A DNA stretch of 64,000 nucleotides from Cheilinus undulatus (Eukaryota > Chordata > Actinopteri > Labriformes > Labridae), in the NCBI RefSeq assembly GCF_018320785.1, contig NC_054866.1, forward strand, positions 31,969,000 through 32,032,999. Reading direction: 5' to 3'. The translations under genes and the position numbers were made by a program. Numbering within the stretch: the first letter of the stretch is position 1; the number at the start of each line of letters is the position of its first letter. The notes below the pieces were generated by a model. It was not told where the DNA came from. It saw only the letters and a program-made list of their open reading frames with translations, and did no database searches. Positions 24,321-37,480 of this stretch are shown here, one piece after another.

Positions 24321-26465
24321 ACAGTTGCACCATGGGCCTGCACAGGCCTAGATGATGGCCATCAAAAGGCCAGGGCAGCACAAGACCAATGTTGATAGGG
24401 CCAAGTGCCAAACTGGCATATGCCATCATACCTGACCTGACTTGACAGTTGATTATGACCTGATTTGTACAGTGTCATGCAGGTCATGCAGGGCTACATG
24501 ACTGTACAGTGTGAGTTCATAAATCGTGCACAATACTTGTGCATCATAACTGCTGAAATTCGCCTAGCATCAGTGGACATACATTCATACATCATTATTA
24601 CTCCATTCGTTCTGGCTTTCAATATTACACTGAAAGTGGTCATATTCAAGTGAAAGTTTGGTCATTTCCTCTTCTTCTGAGCTCTCTTGGATATTAGTGA
24701 AGCTATCCTCTGCTGGTGTAGAAATTAAAGTTCTTCTTTATTGGGAACCATAAAGCCCAGTACACAGCTGTGCACACAAGGAATGGCTGGCATTATAATG
24801 AGAAATCTTTCCACACTAGATTTCATTCCACCCTTTTGTGTTGTGATTGTCTACATGTTGGCTGGGGCTTTCCAGCAGAAAGGACTTATAACATGATGGG
24901 TTCAGGTCCTGTTTTAGAGTCAGCCTTGATTGTTTGTTTTAACCTAAGATTTTGAGCTAGTTTTGTGTACCAAAAATAGCAGACTTTGACAGGTTATGGG
25001 TAATACAGTGTTTTGGGTCATATATTAAGTATACATTGACATTTGGGCTGTTGGGATAATCTTGCCCACGGTGTGGGAGAGAGTCTATCTCACCAGTCAG
25101 ATAGGAGGTAATGGAGGTCCCTGTAATCTTGGGATAACAATACTATTTTTCCTATGATAATGGTCCAATATCTCAAGATCTAGTCAAAACATTTGCATTA
25201 ATATGTTTGAAGGGAAAACAAGCATTTTATTCTGAAAAACAAAATACAGAAGAGGGGATGATGCTCTCTTAGGGTGTCCTTACAAAACATTAAGAAAAGC
25301 TCAAGTCTAACTTTCAAAAAAAATGCTGTTCACTGAAGAAGAGAGAAAAAGATAACTGTAATCCACCTAAAAATCCACAAAATAAAGTTTAAAAATGTTG
25401 AATGACAAAAAGCAGAGAAACCCTGATGTTAACTTATTATATTTTCACCAAGTTGTAGATTTGAATTTGACAATCAAAAACAGTGTTGAGGATTCATTCA
25501 TGTGATTTCTTCTCCACTCAGAGATTTTAATCATCATGGCTCCAAACTAAAGCGTTTTTCTCCATCCAGATAACGCATTACCAACATCAGGTCTCCCCTC
25601 TAGCAAAGCTCTGACACTGTAACCTTTCTTTTTATCCTTCAGTGGCCGTGTTAAGATGATAAAGTGAGAGGTCTTATGTTTTTGGGGCCAGAGAGGCCAG
25701 ACTTGAGCTGTTACATTTCCCAGCTGCTTTAAATTCAGGCCAATAAAAACATGTTTTTCACTGGTTTTAAGTGGCGCGTAAATAGAACTGTGCCAAAATC
25801 TGGAGCTTTTTGGATGAGTGTGAGGCCAGAGGTGTTAAGTCTGATGTTTGTTAAAGAGGAGAAAATTGAGAATAACAGGATGAAATGATGGTGTGAGAGT
25901 GTTTAGTGTGATTTAGGGGTCAGTGATTATATTCAGCAGCTCTTTTTGATTAATTCTCCTGAGGTCAAACAGTTACAGTTGTTTACCTCCTGCTTCTGGA
26001 AAGGATTTACGTCTACATTTGAAAAATATGAGAAGGGAGCTGTGAATCTTCTCACCAGTTTAAACTCAGTTTAATATGTTGAGGATTAGGATAAAGTTAT
26101 TCATTTTTAAGGGTATGCCAACTTTGATCAGCAGTTGTGTGATGCTCATCGCACAAAATTTGGTAATTTTAGGCTCAAAGATAAAGATATTTGTCAATGA
26201 AAACATACCAAGGTTAACACTTAAGAGTAGTCCACAAAACAATAAGTAAAGTCAGGTTACTGCCACCTACAGGAAAAGGACAAATCATAATTTTAAGCAG
26301 TTGTTTGACCCAATGGCCTTAGACTGGGCCTATCGAAGAACAATGCTGAGAAGTGACTGCAGCTAAACTAGCTCTATGGCTAATTTTGAGTCGTTTTGGT
26401 CAGATACTGCCCTCTACAGGCTCATTTATACTCTATGTTTGGTACCAGTTCTGTCTCTTCTCTGC
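24321..26465. other. Non-coding; nothing recognised
   Basis: AT-rich intergenic DNA; no open frame with a domain. Confidence 0.45.
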
Positions 26466-26469
26466 TTTA

Positions 26470-26745
26470 TTACCTCCACCAAGGAGGTTATGTGATCGGG
26501 TGGTTTTGTAGTTATTAGTTTGTTTGTTTGTTTGTTTTTTTGTTTGTTAGCAACATAACTCAAAAAGTTATGGATGGATTTTCATGAAATTTTCAGCAAA
26601 TGTCAGAAATGGCATAAGGAAGAACCGATTAGATTTTGGGACTGATCCGGATCACCGTCTGGATCCAGAAATTTTTTAAAGGATTGTTTACTATTGGGAG
26701 ATAGGGCTAATGGTGGAGGGCTGCACTGTTACCACTTTACACCAG
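26470..26745 (-). repeat. Teleost 'CCTCCACCAAGGAGG' interspersed repeat
   Basis: It begins TTACCTCCACCAAGGAGG, runs through GTTTGTTTGTTTG and AACTCAAAAAGTTATGGATGG to a GATCCGGATCACCGTCTGG block. This is the 3' end, in reverse orientation, of a non-LTR repeat that is very common in teleost genomes. Identification is from memory of that repeat. Confidence 0.65.
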
Positions 26746-27079
26746 GAGATGAGGGACATTTGTAACTTCAATCCCAGCAGCATTTTGGGTGTGTTTCTAT
26801 TCAAAGTTTTGGAGTGTATAGAGTTTGAAAGACGCACGACCGGTCGAGGAGACGAGTCAGAGAATAACAGAGAGAAAGACAGCGAATTGTAGCAAGAATA
26901 CTCACAATGCTGGGGGGAATAGAGGAATATTCACCCTCCGCCATGACTTGCAGTTGTCCAGTGAGACCATGAGTGAGACTGTCAGTGCATCTGTTGGCAC
27001 CAGCAGGCAACACTTACACCATGACAGTCCACCCTTAGCAAAGCCAAAGCTTTTCCTCATCATGTTTCCACTCCTCTGT

Positions 27080-27165
27080 GGAGGCACATGGGGATGGATC
27101 CAGGAATGATTTTAAAGGATTTTTCACTATTGGGAGATAGGGATAATGACAGAGGTCTGTGATCT
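27080..27165 (-). repeat. Second partial copy of the same repeat
   Basis: GGATCCAGGAATGATTTTAA and ACTATTGGGAGATAGGG repeat, with small changes, the segment at about 26660-26720, some 430 bases away and in the same orientation. Confidence 0.7.
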
Positions 27166-27179
27166 CCTAGGGCTTTTGT

Positions 27180-30100
27180 AGTTTTTTTCTGTATCCCTGC
27201 ATATTCTCCAGCGTTGGTTTAGACTTGCACAAATTGACTAAAATCCCAATAAACCAGTCATGAAATAGTTTGTTCAAATGTCTTTTGATAAGAAAAACAT
27301 GTCAGACCTTACTTCTTTGGGTGTTCTCAATGAAACATTAAAATAGATGTTGATTTCTTGACAGAAATGTGTAACTGTATGTGTTTGTCAAAAAGGAAAA
27401 AATGTTGGGAACCACTGCTGCAGAGGCTTTTAACTCCCTAACGATGTTGCAGTGTTGAGCAATGCGGAACATTTTTGAGTAAAAATTGTTCAAGTTGTTT
27501 AGAAACTATAAACATAGGATATTAGATCACCTTCCACACAGACAGACAACCTTAAAAGACAGTACACAACCTCTTTAATATTTCTTATCATTGTATTCAA
27601 ATGACCTGAAAATCATTTCTTAATTTGAGTTTTCCCAGAACACCTTTGAGCATTCGATAGTTTTGCACCATTGGTGAAGTTACCTACTCAGTTAGACAAG
27701 TTAGTCCGCCTGTGGAGAGTAGCCATAATGTACTATGGATGATGCACTAAACATGATGGAAGAAGTCTTCCTGATACAGTGGGCCCCTTTAAAAATTGTG
27801 GTTTCACACAAGCTGGCAAACCTTGAGTGATGTGAATATTCGAGATTAAAGAAATAAGTAGATATTAAAGTAGATGAGAAACATGTAGCTTTATGAAAAA
27901 TACCTACTTACAATACTGTAATACCTTGGATTTAGCCCTCTATGGGACATGTTGCCTGTAGGAAACATTCCACTTTTTGGCTTTGTGCACTCACATAATA
28001 CATTCCCAAGTATGATCGAATACTTTAAAAAATGGCAGGACCTTAAGTAACCCATAACAATGTTCTGACTTGTCATATGACTGTCTGGAAGCCATCTTGA
28101 AACCTTTTGTGCAGACAGATGCCCAATCCCAATGTCCACACTCACACACTCACTGACCTTGAGGCGCACTCCTGCTAAGCCGTGAGGGCTTAGGACTGTC
28201 CCACTGTCAAATCATAAAGAGCATGACGGATCTCTTGCTGACTTTTTGAGCCCTTCATGCACCCTTTCTGTGAGTGGGCATCTCTGCAGACTTAGCATGA
28301 GGCAATTACCCTTAGTTCATTGCAACAGGGTTTCTTGGGGGAATGCCCGCTGGTAAACACTTCAAAAGTGAAGTGAAAAGAGTGGAATTGTAAACAAAAA
28401 ACATGGAAGACACAAAAAGGGGCAGACCCTGCAAAAATAAGTATTTTTCCTGTAAGTATATTATATAAAACAGCCTTCATCCACTGGGAAAATAGGTCTG
28501 TAGGTGAGGCATGCTTGTTTTAATCTTTGTTTTAAGCTCCGCAAGATGCCAACTGTCAACAAAAAAACAAAGGGCTGCCCCATTCCTGTTTCTATCACAG
28601 CCTCATGCACTCAATCACTTTCCAGGTGCAGTCAGTTAAGTCAATAAGCGCTCAGGGCTTAGGGTTTAGGGAGGAGTTTGAGATTCAGCCATTCTCACAC
28701 AAAATAGCTCGGCCATTTTGCTGCAAAAGAACTGCAAGAAAATATATTTTCCAGATATGTCTGAGGCTGGAACAAAAGGGTACATAATTATCAGTGGGTA
28801 AAGTTTAATTTCTGGTTGTTAAATGTTGCTTTTTTGATGAATAAATAATGGAGAATTGTTAAAATATATATGTTGCCTTGAGGCAACACTGTACCATTAT
28901 GGAAAACTGCAAACACTACAGTGATTCACAATGATACCATTGTATTTTGGTATTGTGCATTTAGGTATAAATCTGTGATTACTGAAATGAAAACGAGGAC
29001 AAGTACAGTGAGATTTGAGGAGAATGAGGATGAGGAAAGTGAAAAATGATGTGGATTAGAATGAGGGCAGTGAGGGTAAATGTACAGCCAGTATTACAGG
29101 TCCACAGTAAGATAGATACTAAAAATTAATCTTTTCATAGTTAAAGTTCAAATAACATCAGTTGCAACCTGTTGGGGCTACTTTGCAATTCCAGTATGCT
29201 TTAAAAAAAAATGTGTTCAAATTTTAAATGATTTTGTTTCTTGTTCATTCTATACTGTACTGGGACAGTTTTGCCTTGTGGCAAAATGGCATGGCAATGG
29301 CATGTTTTTTTTAGTCAGTTTTATGACAAAAAAACACCACAAACATATTTTTTTTTCACCTGGCATCACGTTGTGTACCATAGAGGGTTAAAACAAATTT
29401 TTAAGTGTTTAGAGAAGGAAAGTTTCCACAGTGTAAATTAACTGTAATTTAAACCAACATATATGTACAAGTAAAATGAATTTGATATGACTTAAGATGG
29501 CTAAAAACCTGTTAGTGAACAAATCCTATCTCTCTGGTTGATGCTTAAATTATTTTGATGTCATCAGCTGCCTCGAATATTTCAATTACTATTAGCTTAT
29601 CAGGGATTACGTTGTGGGATAGCTAGAAGGGTTATATGTACATGGTAGCAAGGAAATGACACCGTTCTGTACTTGTTGTGCTTTTCATTCAACAGTTGGG
29701 ACCTAGAAATAATTAACAGTTCTTCTTTGGGTTGCTGTTGTTGATATTATGTTCAATATTTTTCATAAGGAGTGTGTAATTTATAAAGATTGTTTTTACT
29801 TGTACTTGTTTGGAAAAATGTATCGTTCATATGTTATATTCTTTGTGACATGAGAGCTGTGGTATGTCCAAGTACAGTAAATAGTGATTCACTTCATCTG
29901 TTAGCAGTCAGCTGTTACAGCTGAGCTGAAGTGCTGATGCTTTTGTGGGAAAAAGAGTAAATGTCAAAAATCTGATGTGATTTTAATTCCTATAAACCGT
30001 GCTGTTGGATGGGTGCAGAACTATTCAATTGTATCAGGCAGAGAAATGTTGTGTTTATGTCATTATCAGGTATCAGGTTGATTTCTTGGATTTGTAAATT

Positions 30101-31414
30101 CTTATGATTTCAAAGTTTGAGAATAAATACTTGAGTAAAAGTCTGTTGACCGTAGCTCTCCTGGAGAACTGCAGTTTGCAAAACCACAAGATTGGAAAAT
30201 AACAGTAAATGTTTCACCAGAATTAATCAAGTTTTTATGAGTTTTTCTGACATATGAAGGCAGATTTAATGAGATGATATATCATGAAAGCAGGCACACG
30301 CCCTGCAGTTATAAATTTAATAGATTTTCTTTGACATGTATGGTCACCCTAAGAGAAAAAGAGTAGCAGTGCTCTGCTTGAACACATGGCTCTGCTTAGC
30401 GTTTTAACGCTAAAGCATCAGCTTTATGGGAAAGTGATGGGAAGGAACAAGAGCTGACTTTCCTTTGAGTTTGAGTCATCTGGTCGTTGTGGGAAAGGCT
30501 GTAAACGGGCTCCTGGAGAGGAGCTGTAACTGAAGCGAGACCAGAAGAGTGAAGGCCTGCTTTTAATTAACAGAGCCAGTATCAGCACATTCTGGGTCTT
30601 CCGCACCGATTTCCTGTAAATATCCATAAAATGCTGGGGGAGGATTTTGGTTCATTTGGATCACTCAGCAAGTAACAACATCCGTTAATTTCTACTGTGG
30701 TGGTACAAAGTGAAAAAATGTTCCCAGGCTATTGATTTCATAAATAACTCTACTTTGAATTTCCATCAACATTCACTTCATACAAAATTCACAGCTCAGT
30801 CAGAGAATCACGCTTTTATACGTCTGTACATGTATGTAATATGTGGTGTGGTCTGAAAAGGCCTGCAGCTTCATGTTTTGGCCATGCTGCCTCTAGCCAG
30901 TAGGTGGTGCTATAGGAGACTAAACATGGACGTGGATATGGTCATATTTGTGCTCTGACCATAACAAGTTTGATCTACAGACAAACTTTTTCTTTGTTGA
31001 ACTGGGAAAGTTTGAGACAGAAAATCCAAATATTTCTGCAACAAACATATGAATAAATAAACCAATAACAATAAGACTTTAGAAAATATTTCCAAAAGGT
31101 TAACAGGTTTACTTAAAAAATTCCAAGTATTTTTCAGTCACCCTTCCTGTGTGTTCTGATTTCAGAAACATTTAAACAAAAATCAGTTCCAAATTTCTGA
31201 AAGATTCAAATAAAACACATTAAAAATGAATGCCAGAAAATATTAATCAATAATAATTAAAAAATATTATCGTGATTTTGTGTTGGAATCTTCAACCAAA
31301 TGTGTCAGAAATATCCACAAATGGTACAAAGAAATATTCTAGGAAACTTTACTTAAAATTCCAGTGAATTTAAAAAAAAAGTACAATTTCCTAGGGACAT
31401 TCCCCAAATTCTTA

Positions 31415-31445
<31 letters not shown>

Positions 31446-34400
31446 AAATAATCAGACTTTAATTTCAGTAAAAATTGTCAAAAATCCTAGAAATTTTCCT
31501 GATACTTGTTTTTACCAATGACAAGAAAAACAATCCTCTACTTCTGAACATTTCAATTATAATTCTAGAGAATTCTACAGAAAACTTCTGTACACTCCCG
31601 ACCCAAACTAAAAAACTAAACTTAAAAAAAAAAAAAAAAACCCACTGTTTATTAGTTTTGTCGACAGTGGTCCCCAAAAGTTACTGAAAATTTCGGTAAC
31701 AAAATATGGAACACTTTTGAGAAAACTCCTGCCAAATCCCCCAAACAATTCCCATTTTATCAAAATTATTATGATTATTTTTAAAGGAAATTATGTAGTA
31801 GTTAAGTAGTAATTGTTTTAATGTGTTTCCAAGAGGTCCCAGTTTTTTTTCTGATTTAAGAACAGGCCATGAGATTTGCCCAATGATCCAGATGAAAACT
31901 CACGCTGAGGCAGATTTCTGTAAAATTCCAATGAAATCACTGAAAAATCCATCAAATATTGAAGAAAATTCCAACAAATTAAAATAAAGTGACCTTTCAA
32001 AAAAGGTTAATTAATTAATCCCTCATACCCAGCCTTCAATACTCAAATAACCCCTCACATTTAGCGGTGCATTTTTCCTCCAGGCCTTAGTTTCTTTGAG
32101 TCCTGAGCAGCCCCATTCATCCCTCTGTCATGTAGATGGACTCTGGAACAGGAGAGGCTGAGGGCAGACCAGGTGATGGATAGGAGTGGCTCCTTGTCAT
32201 CTGCTGCCATCCTTGCTCTCATTAAGCTGTAAATTTTCTACGACAACACCAGCTAACACAAAAACACACAGGCTTCTTCTTGTTGCTTCTTCGTGTGTAA
32301 CAATAAAACTGCCAACAGGCTCACTCTGTCAGGATGCACAAAGGCCTCAAAACTTCAGTCAGCCTGTAAAAATGTTAGAGAAGACTTCAGTTGGAGTAAA
32401 ATACAGCCAGAAAGCCAAAACATGAATTTACCCACACCTTTAATGACTAATGAATCACATGTAGGCATATGGCATCGAAATAATCACGGTTCCCTGTAGA
32501 AAGTGGTTAAGTGGCTCTAAAAACAAGCAAAGTTATTGTTCCTTGTTCAAAATAAAAAATGACTGATATGTGACAATACACCACTCCTTGCCAAATAAAA
32601 TGAAGCCATATGTATCAGTGTTTCACCTGAAAAATGGGCCTTAAGTTACCAATAAGATAAACACTGCCATCTACTGGACTGATATGATATTCTAAATGCT
32701 GTCCAGCAGAGTGTGTCTCTTTCTGCTCCCCCTGAAAGATTGTGCGTTTTTTCTTTAGAAAAGAACTGAATCAGCAAAACAGAAAAACAGGTGGAGTACC
32801 CTTTACACCCTAGGTCAGTATTAAGGCAACTCCAAAGATAACCTGTTGGTTTTTTTCAAGGGTAATAATGAGACAAACCTTTATATGCTCGGTGCATTTA
32901 GATAGTATTCAAACTTTAATCTGGCTTTCATACATTTTGCATTGGAGATGCTTCTGTTTAGTCACTCTGCCATAAGCCCAGATCAGTGGAGGGCTGCAGT
33001 GATGGTTGTCCTTCAGATTTAGGTTGAGCACAGATAAACATCCTCCAAATACAAACCTGTGCACCCATATTATTGTGCAGTAGAGTCAAAAATCCATGTT
33101 ACATATTTTTACTGATGATTTACAATCTTATATAAACTGTCCTCATTCCTGCTGTTTGGATCATTTTCTGCTCCTCTTTGTCTCTTCCACTGAGCCTCAT
33201 TAAAAAGATGACCAGAACTCGTCAGTCTCCTCTGTCCCCTCCTCTACTCAGAGTCCATTGACCGGCCTCTGAGAGCCGAGCACAGCCCCCCTCCCTGCTG
33301 TGTGGGCCTGCTTGGTCTGGAGGCCGGCCGACTCAGTCAGTCGGTCAGTCACGTCCTTTCTGTGGGTTTGGATCTGTTCGGCCGTGGGCAGACCCCCAAG
33401 AGAGGGGGTGAACATTAACCCAGGTCCCATTCAAGGTATCCCACTACTCCTCATAAATCATTGACTATCCAGCATCAAGACAGCATCAGCATGAACACAT
33501 CAATCTGTCAGGACACTTTTAAACTCATTTACAGGTTTTCAGCTTCACATCTAGTAAATTTAGATTCTTCCAAGGGATTAAAGACTTGATTTTTTCCCTA
33601 CAGGTGTATGGCTACACACCTTTAGTGGTCCTGGTGGTAAATTAAAATTTTTTCTCTGGTCAAGTTCTATTTGGAGGTCAGCTAACAAGTGTACTTTTTA
33701 TACACATAGGACTGAAACTCCTCTTACTACTTCAATACTAAATAAGATCATTACAGTTAGAGGAGATCCATTCTTCACCACTCAGTCAGTTACTTTTCTG
33801 TAAAAACACAATCTTTGTTAGGAGGATTTCTTATTTATGCCATAATTAATGATATAACATACACTTCATCAGAAAATAGCAGTTTTGCTCAGATGATTGA
33901 AAGCTGGTTTTCTTCCTCCACTTTTTATGGCTCTTTAGCATTTTCAAAATATTTAGGATAAAAACAAAATGTGTGCGGTTAAAGTTTATCTTTTACAATA
34001 TATCATTAATTAAGTTTCTAAATATCTGACATATTTCTGTTTTCAAATGATCATCTTTTTTATGTTTATCAATTCATTCAAGACCTAGATGACAAAATGG
34101 ACTATAAATGTAATTTTCATTTTAATGTCTTTGTTACTAATTGATTATGGCTTGAAAAAATTGCAAAATGAAAATATTACTTGCATCAGGCCAAAACCTT
34201 CTATCTCCAAAATCACTACTTTGCAGGGAATGAAAAAAAAAACCCACTGTATGCCTCCAACCAATTCAACACTAAATGGTCATGGATGTTTTTAACCCTT
34301 TTTTCCATTCATTTTTTAAAACCTGGTGACAGATGCAAAGGTGAATAGTAGCACTGATTTATGAAAAAAAAATTAAAATCCTGAGAAATGGAAAATTTTT

Positions 34401-36815
34401 GCCCGACACCAGGGAATGTTTGATGAAAATAGTAAACACAAAAGCATTCAGTGAAACAAAAATATTTCATGAAAAATATTTAGTTAAATGTTTTCACTTG
34501 AAGAAATATTGGTAATATTTTCCATTTTTTTCTTTTTTTTTTTTTTTTGCATTTTATTATTTTGTTTCCATTTCTAAAATATTTCTTGCATTTCATAAAA
34601 TATTGCTCTTTTGTATTTTTTCTTGTTTATATTTTATATTGTGTTGTATTTCTGTTTATACTTAATATTAGATGTTTTTCTAAATGTTTTTCCTTTTTAA
34701 TAAAAAATCCTAGCATTTTGTTATTTTTAAAAAATATCATTTAATTAAATATGTCTTTTGCATTTAGGGAAATGTTTTGCAGTGGTTTCACATTTCACAA
34801 ACTATTTTGTGAGACTATTATTTTGATCAGTTCATAGTGTTGCATCATCTTATTCATAAATTGTACACCATGCATTACAAAAAAATGTAAACAGTGCATC
34901 CATTTATGTTTGTATTATTTTTAATTTAAGTTCCATGCCTGAATAATTCCAGTGTAATCAAAAATGAATGTAATTCAATAAAAGTTATACCTACCCTTTT
35001 TACTTTCAGACGTGTTGTCGTCTACTTATTGCTTAAAAAATAATGACCCTTTTTACTTTTATTTTTATATTTTCTTCTTTAATCAATATTACTTGAAATT
35101 GTATGCATTTGCTCACTCTCTGTAATATTTTTAGGCTGGAGCACAGTGCCTTTAAAAATAGGATACCTTTAACATACCATGAAACTGCTTTTTACATGAA
35201 TTTTATAAATAAAAATTGCACTTTTTAAAATGAATGACTATATAAATTCTTCATAATTTTGTATTTATTTTTATATATAATTTCCATACACTTCTTAACA
35301 CTCAACTTCATAACTATAGTCAATAACAAATTAAAGTTGATACATATTGAACAAGTGTGCAGAATACTGCAGGGAATAACAAAAGGTTCATGCAAGATCC
35401 ATAAAAAACTTACTCTGGTCTTTTTCTTATTGACAGACAAGCATTTTCAAATGTTTATATCTTGACATGTTTGTACTGCTTTGAAACATGCTGGCAGTCA
35501 AAACATACCACGGTCAAAAACACTTTGAATATAGAGAATTCTTTGGACAGTTAGTGAAGCACGCTGAAATAATTTCCTTACAGATTAAAAAAGAATTTAG
35601 TAAAGACACTCATCTCTGATCTCAGTTTTGTATAACATATCAGAAGCCCCAGCTCTTTTCTGGATGCAGTGTTGGTGTCACTGTAGGTGGTGCTGCTGGC
35701 GATAAACGCTGAAGCCTGACTAATCTCCATGACTGTGCAGCAGCACAACAGAGGGCTCGTCGATCAGCCCGTCAGAGCCGCTCCATACATGTGTATGTAT
35801 TTCTCTGCAGAGAGGCTGGCGTTAACTCTGGTCGCAGTGACCAATTAGCCCTGGCAGAGAGTGGCCTCCTGACCCTTGATCCCCTGCTGGGTAGTCCTAT
35901 CCATTAACCCCGGGGGCCTCAGCTGGAGTTGATGTAGTGGCCTTTCTTCTGACTCTGATCAACACATGGGCACATTAGCCTAGCACATAGCTTCTACTTT
36001 CTGTGTCTCTGCTGCTCTGATCCCTGGGTGTCCTCTTGATCATTCTGTGACCTCTCCACTCCTCAACCTCACAGAAACTTCTGGTCCATCAGCAGCAGAG
36101 ATTTGTCCTCAATCCTCAACAGCAAAGCACATTGTTTTTTAAAATCATGGTCTGACTCATACTCACACAAATTCCATTCTGTTTGTATTTTCATCTATTT
36201 ATTCATTCTGTCCATTACAGTGGTTTTGAAACAACATTTAAGAACATTTCACAATTTTTTTAAAAAAAGATATCACATATTAAAAGAACTACAAAGATGT
36301 AGTTAGAGATAATAGTAAATTGCTGGTGTTATATAAAGCTAAAATATTTAATAAAAACTTTATTTTAATTGCTTATAATGTAAATCAGATAAGTCAGGTA
36401 ATAAATTATTTTCAAAAAATACAGTTTGTATGGATTACATTTAAAAAATTTTACTTTGTTCACTTGCTAGCCAACTGCTTTAGCGATCAAAAGTTAGCTA
36501 TAAAAGGAAAAAGTCATTTTGATATTATATGAGTGGGCTTCTGATGTTGGTGACCATTTTAGCCTGTGGTTGATATTTGTTGACAGCTTAAATACATAGA
36601 CCTGTTTTTGTCGGACTGAGCACCGGAGTAGGTGTCTGTCTGATGGTTAAGTTAGCTACTGTTTTACACTGATAGCACCTCATAGGAGCTTATGAGAGTG
36701 AGGCGAAAGAAATGGCATAAATGTTACACTCTTAAGATTTCAGGTTATTGGTACTAGGCATAACAAGGAAGGTCCTTTGCTAATGTAATTACTTATGAAC
36801 ATGGGTAAATTCCAT
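27180..36815. other. Long non-coding stretch, AT-rich
   Basis: No gene was recognised. Notable contents: a possible diverged inverted-repeat MITE around 28110-28700; an (AAAT)n microsatellite at 31414-31452; a region 31110-31990 in which AAATTCC-like words recur; a T-rich block at 34530-34740; and two GC-richer islands at 33230-33420 and 35640-36080 that stand out from their surroundings and could be conserved regulatory DNA. Confidence 0.45.
31414..31452. repeat. (AAAT)n microsatellite
   Basis: About nine AAAT units, the last few imperfect. A shorter array of the same unit lies at 39791-39815. Confidence 0.9.
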
Positions 36816-36835
36816 CACAAAATGCCTTGGTATGG

Positions 36836-37022
36836 GTGCGCAGATGGCCTAGCAGTCTAAGGCGCGACCCGTGTACGTGGGCGGCCTGGGTTCGAATCAG
36901 GGCTGTGGCCCTTATCCACATGTCTCTCCCCACTCTCATCCCATTCTCAACTCTATCCACTGTCCTCCTCTGTCAAATAAAGGCACTAAAAAGCCCAAAA
37001 ATAAATCTTAAAAAAAACCCCG
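36836..37022 (+). mobile_element. tRNA-derived SINE with target-site duplication
   Basis: The A box lies in GATGGCCTAGCAGTCTAAGG (36843-36862) and the B box is GGTTCGAATC (36889-36898). The body is tRNA-unrelated and ends in AATAAAGGC-ACTAAAAAGCC and an A-rich tail. It is bounded by 17-18 base direct repeats, AAAATGCCTTGGTATGG (36819-36835) and AAAATGACCTAGGTATGG (37023-37040), which is the mark of LINE-driven insertion. The body matches the SINE at 14569-14722. Confidence 0.85.
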
Positions 37023-37480
37023 AAAATGACCTAGGTATGGCTAGGTTATTGTTCAAAGAAAAGCAGAAGTGGCCTAATAATAAAAAATATTAATCATTTT
37101 TAGTTGTGAAAATTCATCCTAAATATATATAAAAAACTTATTGTTTTTAGATAGATGATGCCAGAAATATAAATGTCCCCTTTATGTTAATTTCCTCTTC
37201 TGTCCTCTAGTTCCTTACTTTCTGTTATTACACCCCTGCAGAAAAATTGTACCAAGATAGTCTGGCTGCAGACCACCAATCTTGCGGACCACTGCTTTGA
37301 GATGCCACATCTGTGGAACTGTGAAAATAAAATGGGAATAAACTTCCAGTTAGGGTTAGGATACCAAAAGTTATAAATAAAAAACCTGACCTGCACACAC
37401 TAATTACAAAAAGTTTAATGAAGCAGAGTAAACTGTCTGCTTACAGGAAAAAGCTTGCATTCCACGAAAACACTATAATG

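Noticed and set aside
36843-36898. tRNA-like A and B boxes, considered as a tRNA gene
   Set aside because: No cloverleaf with paired acceptor ends could be formed, and the sequence continues into a SINE body with target-site duplication.
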